From contig CAJJDO010000009.1 of NCBI GenBank assembly GCA_905183005.1, positions 671,891 to 735,890 of the forward strand: a stretch of DNA of 64,000 nt. The letters run 5' to 3'. The DNA comes from Paramecium pentaurelia. Lineage: Eukaryota > Ciliophora > Oligohymenophorea > Peniculida > Parameciidae. Below are positions 47,439 to 60,936 of this stretch, one piece after another. The notes below the pieces were generated by a model. The model was not told where the DNA came from and searched no databases. It worked only from the letters and a program-made list of their open reading frames with translations. The translations under genes and the position numbers were made by a program. Each line of letters opens with the position of its first letter. Position 1 is the stretch's first letter.

Positions 47439-48865
47439 TCATTCTCTCTTTTTCTTACTTATATTCTTCTTCTAAAATTATTATAATTCTTATGATCCAA
47501 TTTTCTTAAAATCATCTTTGCTCATAATCTTTTCAGCCTCTTTTTCATTCTCAACACCATCCAGTAAATCTTTCATTGTTTAATCATCTTAATTAGAAAC
47601 AGTACTTTCTTAATCATTTTTTTTTGAATCAATAGTATAATTATGATTATCATAGTATCTACATAAGTCAACTAATTCATATGCTCTTTATTCAACTAAT
47701 TACATTAAAGTGATTTCTGAATTTGGATCATATTTAATTTATAATTTATTTGCTATTTCTAATAATTCTCTTTCATATTCTTTGATTTCGTTCTCAGCCT
47801 ATTAAATTTCTTTATCTAATTTTTCACTTCTTTCTAATTGTTAAGCAAATTTAAATTTTTCATCTTCAAATTCATTATCTTCCTTTTATTAATTTTTTGT
47901 ATATTGAGAGATTTATTTTTATAATTCTTCTATTTATTTTTCTTCTAAATCAATTTAATCACTTAAAGTATTTGCTTTCTTAAACAATTCATTATTCGTG
48001 TCTTCAATGGTCCTAAATGTATGAATAATTTCTTCAATGGAATTTAATCCTGTTTCCTTTTTTAATCTCTCAAACATTAATTCATAATTTGTTACGTCTT
48101 CTACATCCTTTTACATTTATATTTATTATTTAGGTTATTAGGATTCTTTTATTTATTAAGATTTACTCTCTTATTTAATTTACTATTATTATTATTATTA
48201 TTACTATTAATTATTTGGAGATTATTCTTCTGTTTCATCTAATCTATTAGTTTTTAATATTTATGTATATTCTTATTTATTAGATTCAACAACTTAATTA
48301 GCTTACCTAAAAGAATTACATATTGAATTACTCTTTCATCTTATCAAATTATTCTTAACATTAATTTAAATCATGTTCTATTTATTTTCTAATCAATAAT
48401 TATTTTTTAAATTCTTCTTCTTTTGCTCTAATATCACTCTCAAGTTTTTTAAAAACATTACTATAAATGACCCTTTCCCTTCTAGCAGTATTTATTTACT
48501 CCATTAATTGATTAATTTCTGCTAATGATTCATTATGTTTTAGTTTAATTTATTCTAATTAACTAAATATGTAATAATCTTATTACCTTTCTAAAGTTTT
48601 TTATTTCTTTATTAGACTTGGTAATTATATACCATCTGAATTACTCATTTTTTTTCTATGATCTTGCAACTGCTATTCAGCATTCTAAATTAACTGTTCT
48701 AGATCTCTCTTTTATTAAATTCAGATTTACTTATTTCTTGCTTTCAACTTCTATTTTTTTTGCATATGATGCACATTCTTCTTATAATGAATTCATTTTA
48801 TCAAAATCATTATTTTTTGCATCTTATTATAAATCATCTTGTAATGTTTGATTTTACTATTTCAT
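47439..48865 (-). CDS. Outer dynein arm docking complex protein, CCDC63/CCDC114/ODA1-like (451 aa)
   Basis: Introns 48709-48730, 48563-48586 and 48307-48331. Long coiled coils flank NYELMFERLKKETGLNSIEE and IIHTFRTIEDTNNELFKKAN, the conserved joint of ODA1/CCDC114 proteins (Y...F..I...TG..D...LI..F...E..N..L). An early KKQKTLERQL-like block and RRERVIYSNVFKKLESDI also fit. These proteins anchor outer dynein arms to axonemal doublets. A TAA/TAG-coded Q run (about 8) lies mid-protein. An ATG at 48941 with a 40-nt intron would add 15 residues. Confidence 0.82.
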
Positions 48866-49917
48866 TTAAGCAATGTGTTCTCTATGATAAAATGACTGGT
48901 TACATATTAGCTGCTAATTAATCTTTTGATTTCCCTTTCATTAATTTTTATATTCTTTAAAAAATATCATTATTATTTTACAATTATTTTGAGACAAATA
49001 TAAAGTATTTTGTTTTATATATTCAAGAAATAAGGTTAAATTAATCAATTCAAATAATCATAGGGAATAAATAAGATTTAATAATTCAACCAGATTCCTT
49101 TTTATTATAAATAATAAATTGTATCTAACAAATTTGGTTATTTAATACCTATTATATATTTATAAAGAATCATTTTTTTAATTAAGTTATTTCAAAATAC
49201 AATATATTTTACATTCACAAAATATTTAGTATTTTTAAAGTACAACTTAATTTTTATCATAAATTATATCTTACTATAAGTTGGTTGCATACTTTACAGA
49301 TATTATAAAACATTAAATCATTTTTTGTAAAATTGATTTAATCTATTAAGTAATTATGTTTTTTAGTTATATCCTATTTATAATCTAAATCATTAAATTA
49401 TCACAAGATAACTTAATTTAGATAGGTTGTTCCATTTGATTTCTGTGATTTAATCAATTTTAATAAAATTTGATTTAATCTTTACTTTGGATATTAAAGA
49501 AATTTTAATTGAGTGTAAATTCTTAATTAATAAGACATATCAATTATGATTTTGATAATACTGAATAAAAAGTCATCAAATTATGAATATTAACAAATAA
49601 TATAATTTTATTATTCTACATTAGAAAATGATACTTTATTTTTAAAAGTCTATATTAGACTTACAATTAATACTAAATATATCAACTAAGTAAAAAAATA
49701 TATCCATCAAGTTTACTTTAAAGTTAGAAAATTGGCATGATTTCAAGTATGATACATCTGAAAAATAAAGTTTATCTTTGTTAATTTAGATATTTATCGC
49801 AGTTATAATAAGAATAATCATTATGATTACATGTATACAATAAGTATCATATGGAATTAAAATCGCTTTATATTATTTGTTATAAATAAATTTCATTAAA
49901 TAATTATCATAAAACAA
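48866..49917. other. Long intergenic region
   Basis: About 1.05 kb with no gene seen. Contains near-inverted 15-mers around 49333 and 49448 (AAAATTGATTTAATC and GATTTAATCAATTTT, one mismatch) and repeated TGATTTAATC words. Divergent promoters of the docking and four-pass genes are presumably here. Confidence 0.4.
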
Positions 49918-50460
49918 ATGCTTAGCGATATCAGTCGTAATTAAGGATTATACAAAGCACTTTTTTTAATCATAGGATTAGTGCTTATTGTATTTTGTTT
50001 CTTTTTTAATGTGGCTGAACTAGATTCGTCAGTGGTAAAAGGAAAATATTACCTCACATTTTCGTCGAGAACTCATTCATCATTTGAAGGACTAGATTGT
50101 TATGAAGACATAGCAGATTGCAAAGGTGATTCTTTTTGCAAAACAGTTAAAACAACTCCTTATTTAGGTGGATTTGCCTTGGGATTTATAGGATTAGTTA
50201 TCTTGTTTTCATTAGGTGAATCGGTCATAAGTAGATTTATTAAAAAATATCATATTTGGATAATCGAATTGGTATTCTTATTCTTTGCATGGGCATTGAT
50301 ATTGGTGATTCCTATTTTGTATTTGACAACAAAAGGAAGTACTTGGAATTTATGTTGGCTTCCAATAATATTTGAATTTGCTGCATTGATTTCAACAAGC
50401 ATTTCAGCCTTTCTTTATTATAAAAGTAATGAAAGCAAAGGACCAGGACTATTATCATGA
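49918..50460 (+). CDS. Four-pass membrane protein (180 aa)
   Basis: Intronless, ATG 49918 (MLSDISRNQGLYKALFLIIG), TGA 50458. Segments at about 14-32, 85-102, 112-130 and 140-160, with an extracytoplasmic loop between the first two carrying four cysteines (LDCYEDIADCKGDSFCK). The topology recalls claudin/tetraspanin-like four-pass proteins, but no signature (WGLW, CCG) is present. Base composition is less AT-rich than its surroundings. Confidence 0.75.
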
Positions 50461-50968
<508 letters not shown>

Positions 50969-53393
50969 TCATTAATTTTACAAATAAAGTATAATTATAT
51001 CATAGAGCACCTATAAAAATTAAATGTAAGGTTTATTTGAAATAATCTATTCATTTAAAATTATTTCATTATTTGGCCAATTCATAAAAATTTCAATATA
51101 TTATGCACTTTATCCATTAGAATCAAATTAAAACATGCATTCAAAATTCTCGAAATTAGACATCATAAATTTCTATTGATGCATAAGTGCAAAAAGTAAC
51201 TAAAACCTTTCTTTATTGTGATCGTCTAAGTAAATATAATAATGGGTTCTGAAATCTTTAGGAATATTTATAACTTTTAATTAATATTGGATATTTGAAT
51301 TGAGGGAGCAATTTAAATAAATAGTATAATTAGAATTAATAGTAACTTCTAGAGAACAATTAATTAAATCTAAAAGAGAAATTGCTTTATTCTTCATTAA
51401 ATTACATTCTATTTTATGTTTACGAGCAGTATATTAATGTTAAATTAGTATATCAGATTACTTAATATCTAATTCATATTATTAAAATTTATTATGTATT
51501 GTCAAAACATAATTGATTTTTTCTTCTTCATTATTAATTTAGACTTCATATTAGATATTGAAATTTTCATCAAGATACAAAGTTTGTTTTTTAAAGAATA
51601 ATGTTTTCAATAAACTTTCTATTTCAGTATTACTTAATGTATATTAATTTCTGAAATTAATTATCTTAGTGATATCTTTTGAGATGGCAAATTATTATGA
51701 TAATTGAGGCATCCTATTATTTTAAACATTATCATAATTAGTTGTATTGAGAGTTTTCAATTGATAATAGCCATTTTCCCAATTATTTATAACTTCTTAG
51801 AAATCAAAATCAAAAATATTTATTAATCTTTAAGTAATCTTAAGTTAAAACTTATCTTTATCATAAAGTAGATTCTAATATTGATCTATAATTTTTCTTA
51901 GAGTTTAAAGTGTATGATCTTAAAAATGTTATCCATATAAAAACTTCTTTCCTTTTTCTAATTTATGAGAATGTTAAGCTTAATATTTAGTAATTGCAAT
52001 TGTTTCTTTATTATAGAGATCTAAAATTTAAGTTTATTTTTCATTAAAAAGTATTTTTTTTATTTTTTATAAATCTTTAACAGTTTTTAAATAATTAACA
52101 ACACTTAAGTCTTCCATTATAATAGTTTATGATTATATATAAGTCTTAATATTCTAAATACCTTATTTGGTAAAAAATAAAAAAAAAGATTTCATATTAG
52201 GAATTAAAATATTTTCTTAAGAGAATTTATTTTTAATGATTTCATTAAGAGATTTGCAATTTCTATCATAAGCAATCAAATTATAATGAACCTTAAACAA
52301 TTTTAACCACAATTATTCATAAGCATAAAGAGACATAAATAATGAACCTAATGTATATAAAGATCCAAATATTCCACCAACATAAGCTAAAAAATCACCT
52401 ATACTTACATAATTACGTTTAGTATATAATGAATATTAACTAGTTCTAAAAAATAACTTAGCTATTTCTTAATCTTTAGCTATATCATACTCATGATAAT
52501 TCTATTTTTCTGATGTCTCTTATTTCTCTAAAACTACATAATTTTAATAATCAAAATCAGTTCCATCATCAATAATAGATGGATTTGTATAAACATCCCA
52601 ATTACGGAGGAACATATCAACAGATCCAAATTATTTTAATGGATTCAATAACATATAATAATCTCTATCTAAAAATCCAGTATAACTATTAGTTTATGCT
52701 GTATTAACATTTACGTTAGTAATCATTAAATTGATATTAAGTTCTCCATCTATAGAATTAATGTATTATATAGTTTCTTCATAACTTGGACATTAATAAT
52801 CATAATCATATTATCCAGGTTTACAAGGAATAGCAGAAATTTTCAAATATTGAAATAAGTTTGCTCCAAATTTACCTTGTAAGGCATAAGTTTTATTTCC
52901 AAATTAAGGACATACCCAATCTGTATAATTATTGAATACTAGCTATTCAAACATATTCACATTATAAAAATATAGATTTTCAAAATCTTTAATAGTACAT
53001 TTTGTAAAAGGAATTATTTAAGTGGTTTTATTGAACCCATTTGTTACAGAAAGATGTTCTAATTTAAAGGTAAAATAGGGTTTCTTTTAATAATGATTAA
53101 TTTATTACATCTACATAGTCAGATTATCTAATTTATAATGCAAACATGAAATTTTATGAATTTAACTCAATTAATGATGGATTATCACTAAATATAGAAT
53201 TTGTAGTTACTAGCAATTTGTTTTTAGATATTAATGAAACAAATTGTAGAATTATGTTATAAGTGAGCCAACCAACTAATGCTAAACTAACTAATCCTCC
53301 TAATTTAGTTTAATATTTTAGACGATTAAATCCAATTAATGTTATAGGAACTCCAAATATGTCTAATCTTCTTAAAATTGTTGTTAATTTCAT
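50969..53393 (-). CDS. Ciliate-expanded two-pass membrane protein (799 aa)
   Basis: One intron, 53084-53108 (AAG acceptor). Starts MKLTTILRRLDIFGVPITL, membrane segment at about 28-50, large cysteine-bearing ectodomain (VCPQFGNKTYALQG; AIPCKPGQYDYDYQCPSYEE), second segment in RNYVSIGDFLAYVGGIFGSL at about 345, and a long cytosolic part with SVVNYLKTVKDLQKIKKILF followed by NEKQTQILDL. This head-and-tail arrangement is common in a large uncharacterised ciliate membrane family; no activity is known. An apparent T9/A/T6 run near residue 410 must be counted exactly to keep the frame. Confidence 0.75.
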
Positions 53394-53472
53394 TAATGAG
53401 TATATTTAATATAATGATTATGGTTTTAATCTAAAAAAAGCAATTTGAATTATTAAAATTATAAGTATTAAT

Positions 53473-54651
53473 ATGTTGATTCTATTCATAATATTCACAA
53501 TTACATTTGCTCGATTGCTTTAAAGAGGACCTCATCCTCCTAGAGATGATGGAAATAGGAGATAGCCAAATAACACAATTAATCAATTATTTGAACATTT
53601 AGCTAAGGACTTAGATTAGGATTAAAAAGAGGAATTAAAAATGATTTAAAGTTATGTATTTGATGAAGGATTTCAATATTACTAAAAATAAAATAAAGAT
53701 AACAAAGACAAAATTTGGTCTGCATTCTTAGGTATGGCTGAAGAATTAGATAAATAAACAGGATAAGAAAACTAGAGAATTGAAAAAGATATTGAATATT
53801 TTAGTTCTCTTAATTATACAGATAAAGATATTATATTAACCTAAATTTCTTAAAATTTAGAAAGAAATTTAAATGATACAACTAAATAATTCAATAGCAA
53901 GTTAGTTTTGAATACTATAGAATAATCAATTGAAAATTTTAAATCAAATCCAGATAGATCAATATAAACAACATGGAATACCAAAGAATATATAAATTAA
54001 TAATATGAAGAATAAGAAGAATTAGAAGAGATTGAATATTAAATTTAAGAGTTTTTAGATTAAGGTTTATCAGATGAAGATGTAAAAAAGAATATTACTC
54101 TATTTATTAATTAATACTTTAATGAATCTTAAAATTTATAAGGTGATCTAAATAATATAGATTAGATTATTAAAGAAATTTCACAACAAGAGAAATAAAA
54201 GAATTCTACTTAAAAATACAAAAATATTAGATAAGAGATAAGATAAATTATAAGAGAATCACTTAAAGAAGGTAAAACTGAATAAGAAATTACACAAATA
54301 ATTCAAGAATTTTTGAATAAAAATGGTTATAATAACCTAAGTGAAAAAGAAAAAGAAGAGATTCAATAAATAATTAAAAATGAGATAATAAGATTTAAAA
54401 GATAATAAGAATATTAAAAAAACATATCAAAAAATGATTCTTCATTAACTACAGATGAAGATAATCATAATGTTGATAATAATTAAAATGATAAATCTGA
54501 AGAATATCATATCAAATTTTATGTTATAGGATTTTCTGTAATTTTAATGGTATTAATTATTCTTTTTGTTATAAGAAGATATAGGATCAAAAGTAAATAA
54601 ATTAGATTCAAAATATAAGAAAGTTCATAAGAAGTAGAATAAATGGATTGA
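53473..54651 (+). CDS. Type I membrane protein with helical acidic ectodomain (392 aa)
   Basis: Intronless. A signal peptide (MLILFIIFTITFARLL) leads into about 330 residues dense in E, K, Q, N and I (DIEYFSSLNYTDKDIILTQ; EEQEELEEIEYQIQEFLDQG), predicted helical, then one membrane anchor (FYVIGFSVILMVLIILFVI) and a 25-residue basic then acidic tail. N-glycosylation sequons occur (NYT, NDTT, NST). No family is recalled. It may be a surface coat or secretory-granule protein. Confidence 0.72.
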
Positions 54652-54734
54652 TTTCATTAAGATTTAATTTATTTTAATTTGTTCAATCTCATTTTATTAT
54701 TATTGTTATTTTATCTAATATAAATAAAAGAAAT

Positions 54735-55393
54735 ATGAGTGATCTAAGAGATTTTGATATCAAACAGTTACATAACAATATTTAAAGTTGCTTCTAATAT
54801 TTAGACAAGTAGATATATAGAGCAATGAATATAGCACCAATTAACAATACTATAATTATTGAAAAACCTAATACAACCATGTATTTTATAAGATGATTTC
54901 AAGAGCTCATGAATATAAAGAATTGTAACATCATGTGAAATAACTATAAGTTAAATATGATGAGGTTTGTTACAAGTACATGTAACTTTTAACAAAATAC
55001 CAAAGAACAAAGATTACATTAAAATGTTAAGAAGAAGAAATAGAACATTAAAGTGAATTAATTAAAGAAATTAAATTAATGCATCTTTAAAAGCCTGAAG
55101 TAATATAGATACCAGTTTATGAATATTTAAGAGAGTTTACTAAAAACAATCATAGTCAATTAAGTAATTTTTTATAAATATTGATTCATACAAAAAAGAT
55201 GGATCTTTCTATGATAGAGTTACTTTAAAATATTGAAAAGTACTACAGACCCTAAAATAAAATGGTATTTTAAGACAAATATATATATCCAAAAGTACCT
55301 TTAAGGAAAATAAGGGAAAGAATATTAAAAACATTACCTGATTAGACAGTTTCATAAAATTTAATTCCTGAAAGATCAATATCATTTTAATGA
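54735..55393 (+). CDS. Orphan helical protein (211 aa)
   Basis: Intron 54881-54903 (AAG). N-terminus SDLRDFDIKQLHNNI and QYLDKQIYRAMNIAP; a coiled stretch with EYKELQHHVKQLQVKYDE; basic C-terminus with VPLRKIRERILKTLPDQ. No membrane segment or known motif. Tandem with flanking plus-strand genes, 83 bp after and 50 bp before them. Confidence 0.68.
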
Positions 55394-55443
55394 ACTTTTT
55401 GGTTAATTTTATATGAATTGATAATTTATTTATTTTTATATTA

Positions 55444-58400
55444 ATGTCAGAGGAAGGAAAAAATCTGACAGATAAATCTTTAGATTCAAACAATTAAAAT
55501 TCTTTGTATCGATTAATATATTTGATGGTTCGGGATTAAAATTAATCGATTATTGTGCACAGTATAGCTATACTAATAACTTTGATGTAAATTCATTATT
55601 TCAAATTCCATCATATGGTATAATAATTATTGTATTGAGATTGTATCAGTATGGTAGGACAATAATGCAGAAATATTGACTGAAATCTTTGGATATTTTA
55701 ATTTTACTCATTATTTGTTAAACTAGGATTATAATGCAGTATAAATATTAATATATGTTTCTATTGCATTATTATGTTTTTGGGTGTTCTTATTTTTAAT
55801 ATCAATAATATTTATAGTAAACTAGAAAGATCCAGTTTAATTATTAATAAACATATTAAAATACTTAACATTTGTGTTCAGTACAATACTTTATATACCT
55901 ATGTTATTTTTATTTACAGTAATACTTTATTAAAATTATATAGTTTCCAATTAGTTGTACAGATGGATACATGGATAGCTTTTCAAACTAAAAATGTTGG
56001 TAAGGATTATTAGTTATTGATTAAATAATTTCTATTATTGGATTAATTATTTTATCCTTCATGTGTTCAGCAGTTAATTATTTATTTTTTGATGGATCAT
56101 TTGATTAAGAAAAGGCATTATCAAAAAGAAATGGAAGATGTGCAACTTTAACATCAACTCATTTTGGCATAGTGGTTTTATTATCTATGTTACCACACAA
56201 TGATAATTCATAAGTGTTTTTTGAAGTTTATTAATTGGTTGGATCTGTGATATGCTTTTTGTATGCTAAAAGAAATGATGCATATAATAATAGATTAATG
56301 TAAAAATTATTTTTAACTTTTCTAACTTTGGAAATGTGGGCATCACTTATGTTATGTATATCTAATTTAGTAGAGAAGAGAATTATGGTTGGTTCATTGT
56401 ATACTTGGTTATTTTGTTTACCTTTTGTATTTATGATATAGTTATTATAATAATAAAAGAGGGAATAATGTTTGATGATTTATGTAAATAAGTTTGATAA
56501 TCCTGTTTAATTAGTAAATCATGTACATGAAGTTATTAAATTAGTAGAATATGATAAAAAAAGATTACCATAAGGTTAATTATTAAATGGTTACATTGAA
56601 TTTCATAATTAGACTTGTCCAAATCCATTATGTCCATTGAAAAAAGTGAAATTCTCATTAAATATGTTTAAAGCAAAAAATGAATTGGTTAGTAAAACAG
56701 ATAAAAGACATTAATTAATTTATGATACAATGACAAGATTGTTTATTTTGGGAATTGGTAAATTTCCAACTGATGTTTTCATTCGAATAGAATATGCTCT
56801 TTTTACATTAAGAATATTGAAATCCAAACCTTAAGCTTTGGAAGAATTAAGTAATATAGAAAAACTAAAATCATCTTTTGATGAAAAATATATAGTTTTT
56901 TATATCAAAAGTGTGATTGAAGCTGAGATATCTGAATTAAGTGGAGAAGGATAGGATTTCACTGAATAAAGAGATTTTGATGAGAAATTTGGATCTTTTA
57001 AATAAGCTATGGAAAGAAGTGTAAGTTTATTAATGGAATTTTGGTCTTAATTTGCTGATGATAAGCCTGATTTGATAAAGTTATATGAAATTGGATCAAA
57101 ATTGTTTCCAATTAGAATGTATGTTGATACAACTTGGAAAAGACTATAAAGAATTTAAAATCAATAATTACCATAAGCATTAAGATTATATTCTAAATAT
57201 TTAATTGAAATTTTTAATGATAGAATATCAGGATTTGATTTACTTGAATAAGCTAGAAAAATAGAGAGTTCATTTTCTTAAAGAAAAGCTTTTAAATTAG
57301 GAATGACATCAAATTTAAATGTTGATGGACAAGAGGATGGTTGTGTTTTTATATCATTAGAAGAAGAGAAATTTGGTTAAATATATGCTATTAATATGGC
57401 TGCAGCATCATTATTGGGATTTGATAAAAATGAATTAATGAATAAGAAAATTAATAATATTATGCCTTCATTATATGCAAGACATCATGATGATTTTTTA
57501 AGAAGATTCTTAGATACAAATGAAGCAACTTTATTGAATAAAGAAAGATTATTATTAGGAAAGCATAAGAATGGATATTTATAAGGGATTAATGTATTAT
57601 TACGTCCTGTTTACCATGTATTAAAAGAGGGAGTTGAATTTGTAGGTACATTTAAAAAAGAAAAAAGAATTAAGGATATAGCTTATTTAATTTGTAATAA
57701 AGAATATGTAGTAGAAGATATTTCTGGAGGTTGTATAAATTTATTAGGTTTGGATGTAAAGTCATTATAAATATAAGAAATTCATTTATTTGATTTATTT
57801 CCAGAAATCAAAGAATGTTATGGTGATTTTAAAATAAAATAAGGAAAATCAATTGATTTTATATTACCAAAAATTCTTGATGATCATATTGCATTTGGAG
57901 CGTCTGATACAACAATTAGATTGAGTGTCTCTATTTAGGATATTAATTTTTTAATAATGAAGAATTCAGAAAATGAATAAGGTTTAGCTGGATATTAAGT
58001 TAGAGTTGAAAAATAAATAGATTTAAGTAATTCAAATATTAAATAATTGCAATAGAAATTATCTAAGAATTAAAACTTTTCATTTAGATTATAATTTTAA
58101 TAAACTGGAATGCATTTTTATGGAGAATTCACTGATGCTAATTATAGTGAAATGATAACTCATATTTAAGATTAAAGTATGTTTACTAATTAAGAATATG
58201 ATTTAAAAAGTAAAGAAATTGAAAAGAATGAAGATGTTATTGATTATTCTTCAGGTATTAGAGTAATGAGATTGTTTGAGGGTGTTATATATGATATAGA
58301 AAAGTTTTAATCTGATGCAGATATGGAAAGTTATGAGGAAATTCAAATTAAGAAAGAGGAATAATAGAATTAAGAAAATGATGAACCTAATGAATCTGGA

Positions 58401-60244
58401 TATTTTAGATCATCTAAAGAATTATAAGAGACTTTAAATGCATAAAGTGAAAGTAGAACAATAAGATGGTTATATTACATATCATTTTTACTTACAATTC
58501 TATTAATTATCTTATGTATATTGAACAATATTTTTGAGAGAGAAGAAATCAATAATTAGAATTCTGATTGGAATATGATTGTTAAATAATCTGATATGAT
58601 AACATATTTAAATGAAATTGTATTATATTCAAGAGAATTAATGTTATTGAATCTTGGAATATCTTATTATAAGTAGGATAAACTATTATTTAATTTGAAT
58701 AATAGTATAGAATAATTTGATTCTATGAGTAAAGATATCTTTATGAAGATTTCATTCAATTCTGATGTAATGATGAATACTTAATCAGGAAAAGAAATTA
58801 GTACTTTAGAATAGGCAAGTTAACAAATTGTAAGTAAATCCCTTAATATTGAATAAGTATTTTCTTAATTAAATGAAAATTAAATAGATTATTATTATGT
58901 GATTTACAATTCATTAAACGATTTTATTCGTGCTCTATTAGAAATGTATATGAATACTATTGATTTATCTTATGATCATACTAATAAATTATATAGTGAT
59001 ATTTTAGTGATTCTAATATTATCTGCATGTTTAACATTCATATCATCTATTATATTAACATGCATATTAACTAGTACTTTAGATAAAAGATAAGAAATAT
59101 TGAGTATATTTTTGGATATCCCAGAAAAAACAGCTAAATTATTTTATTCAAAATGTGAAAACTTTTTATCTTAAATATCATCAAATGAAGATGATGAAGT
59201 TTTAAGTGAAATTGATATTATTGAAGAAAAAGGGAATGATGAACCTGTCTCACTTTTGGGTAGAAAAAGAAAGAGATTTAAGAATAATGAAAATAAACAT
59301 ATAGGATTTTTTATTAAGATGATTTTATTAGCATCTATAATAGAATCATACTTTATCATGATTTATTTCTTAGATTAGAATAATGCTGATCAAAAAATAA
59401 ATATTTTAAATGAATTTAATCAAACATCTTTAAGTTCCAGTTATTATTCAATTTTGGTCAATTCACTTAAATAATATATTTATAATGATACTCTTAATTT
59501 AATGAATCAAAATAGCAATTCTACTATTGTTTAATTAATAAATAATGTTTATGAAATTGATACTCTTTATTAGAAATTACATGCTATAAATGTAGAATAT
59601 AATGATATTTCTTATATTGATTATTATAATACTATTATGTTTGATAATTTATGTACAACTATAACATTTTAAGAAATTACATGTGATACTTTTGCTAATG
59701 GAATTTTAGATCATGGATTGATGACAGCAGTTTCCAGACATTTTCAAAATATTCGAAAACTATATAATACTTATTAGACTCTTAATTAGAATGTATCTTT
59801 AGATTTTCCTTGGTCTAATTATAGTCTTTTAGAATTATCTAATGATCCAAAAAGAAATAAATTACTTAATTTGCTCAACACTCCAGAAAGTTTTGAAATA
59901 AGTAATTAAAAATTTATAATTTTAGATGATATGTAATTTTATGTAATTAAAGATGCATTTAAATTATTAAAGAATAAATATTTAGATATAATTACAACTG
60001 ATTAAGAAAATTATATTGTATAATAGCTAATATTAATGATTTTCTTCTTGTTAACATTAATATTAGCATTATTATTCTGTTGGAATCCCTTCTTAAGAAA
60101 ATTAAATAGAGAAGTATTTATATATTTCAATAGTAGATTTGGTCAACCAAATGTCTATTAACATTTATTCCAATAGATGAAATAGCTAAAATTAGAACTA
60201 TAAATAATTATATTAGGACTGTTATATTGGAATAAAACATTTGA
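55444..60244 (+). CDS. Large ciliate PAS-domain multi-pass membrane protein (1577 aa)
   Basis: Introns 55618-55639 (GAG), 55919-55943 and 60114-60133 (20 nt). The N-terminal 300 residues hold six or more hydrophobic segments (VSIALLCFWVFLFLISIIFI; DQIISIIGLIILSFMCSAV). A helical middle precedes a PAS-like domain at about 600-720 (YAINMAAASLLGFDKNELM, NKKINNIMP, then RLLLGKHKNGYLQGINVLLR). Further pairs of membrane segments follow (TIRWLYYISFLLTILLIIL; SDILVILILSACLTFISSII; QLILMIFFLLTLILALLF) and a cytosolic end STKCLLTFIPIDEIAKI. This matches the TmcB-like PAS family expanded in ciliates. Sensory or regulatory function is inferred from PAS only. Confidence 0.85.
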
Positions 60245-60270
60245 AATGTTAATATATTTATATAAATTAT

Positions 60271-60924
60271 TCAATCTTAAGCATCATTATCCGAATATTA
60301 TGGAGTATATAATGCATCCCATCCTAATAAAAAAGGTAATGAAAACTAAAATTAAAAAATTATATATATTACATTAATTAATTCAAATGCTGTTATATAT
60401 TCTGCTTAAGTTAGAGTAATCTTAAATGGATTGAATTATTTTTCTTATTCTTCCTCTTATGAAATTGATAGATAAATCTCCTATGCAATTTTATTTATCT
60501 TTAAAATTTTCTTTTCATTTGCTTATGCTTGATATGCTTATTTGTAATAATTTAAGGAATACTAATAAGGAAATTGGAAGCTTCATCATATGCTTTATTT
60601 TTTGTGACCAATAATTATCCAATCTATTTAACACCTAAACTATAATGTTTCTTTTTATCCCATTCTAAGTGATGATTACCTTCCTTTTAACGAATTACTG
60701 GTACTAATTCAAAAAGTATCCAACCAGGTTTTTAAATTGCAAAATAATTATTTTTCTCTACATAAGTAGCTTTAATAGGTGTCATTGAAAACATTAGATT
60801 TTCATTCCAAACAGTGAATGCTTTTAAAATCACAGGTTTTTCACAATTTATTTCTAATGTAATATATGATGATACTTCTAGTTTCAAAGCTGAAACAATG
60901 CTTTAATATTTTTGAGAATTACAT
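60271..60924 (-). CDS. Whirly-fold ssDNA/RNA-binding protein with mitochondrial-type leader (192 aa)
   Basis: Introns 60854-60875 (TAG), 60537-60562 (AAG) and 60346-60372 (TAG) close one frame. The leader MQFSKILKHCFSFETRK is basic, amphipathic and free of acids until near its end, as in mitochondrial presequences. The body follows plant Whirly proteins in order: FTVWNENLMFSMTPIKATYV (YSVYKGKAALSF.P position), KPGWILFELVPVIR (EG.VLLQFAPA), LEWDKKKHYSLGVKQIGQLL (YDWSRKQVFSLSVTEIG), KILKINK, and ITLTQAEYITAFELINFSLP then FLLGWDAL (VTKAEFAVL..AFNFVMPYLLGW). Whirlies bind single-stranded DNA in organelles. The KGKAAL binding motif is replaced by NENLMF, so nucleic acid contact may differ. Confidence 0.72.
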
Positions 60925-60936
60925 AATATTAATTAT

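Noticed and set aside
48618..48851. 77-residue plus ORF
   Set aside because: Antisense of the dynein docking gene's first exons, whose frame and introns close exactly.
60346..60420. Extension of the PAS gene into 60245-60440
   Set aside because: A 20-nt intron at 60114-60133 gives the family-typical end STKCLLTFIPIDEIAK and a stop at 60244; the unspliced read-through lies antisense to the Whirly gene.
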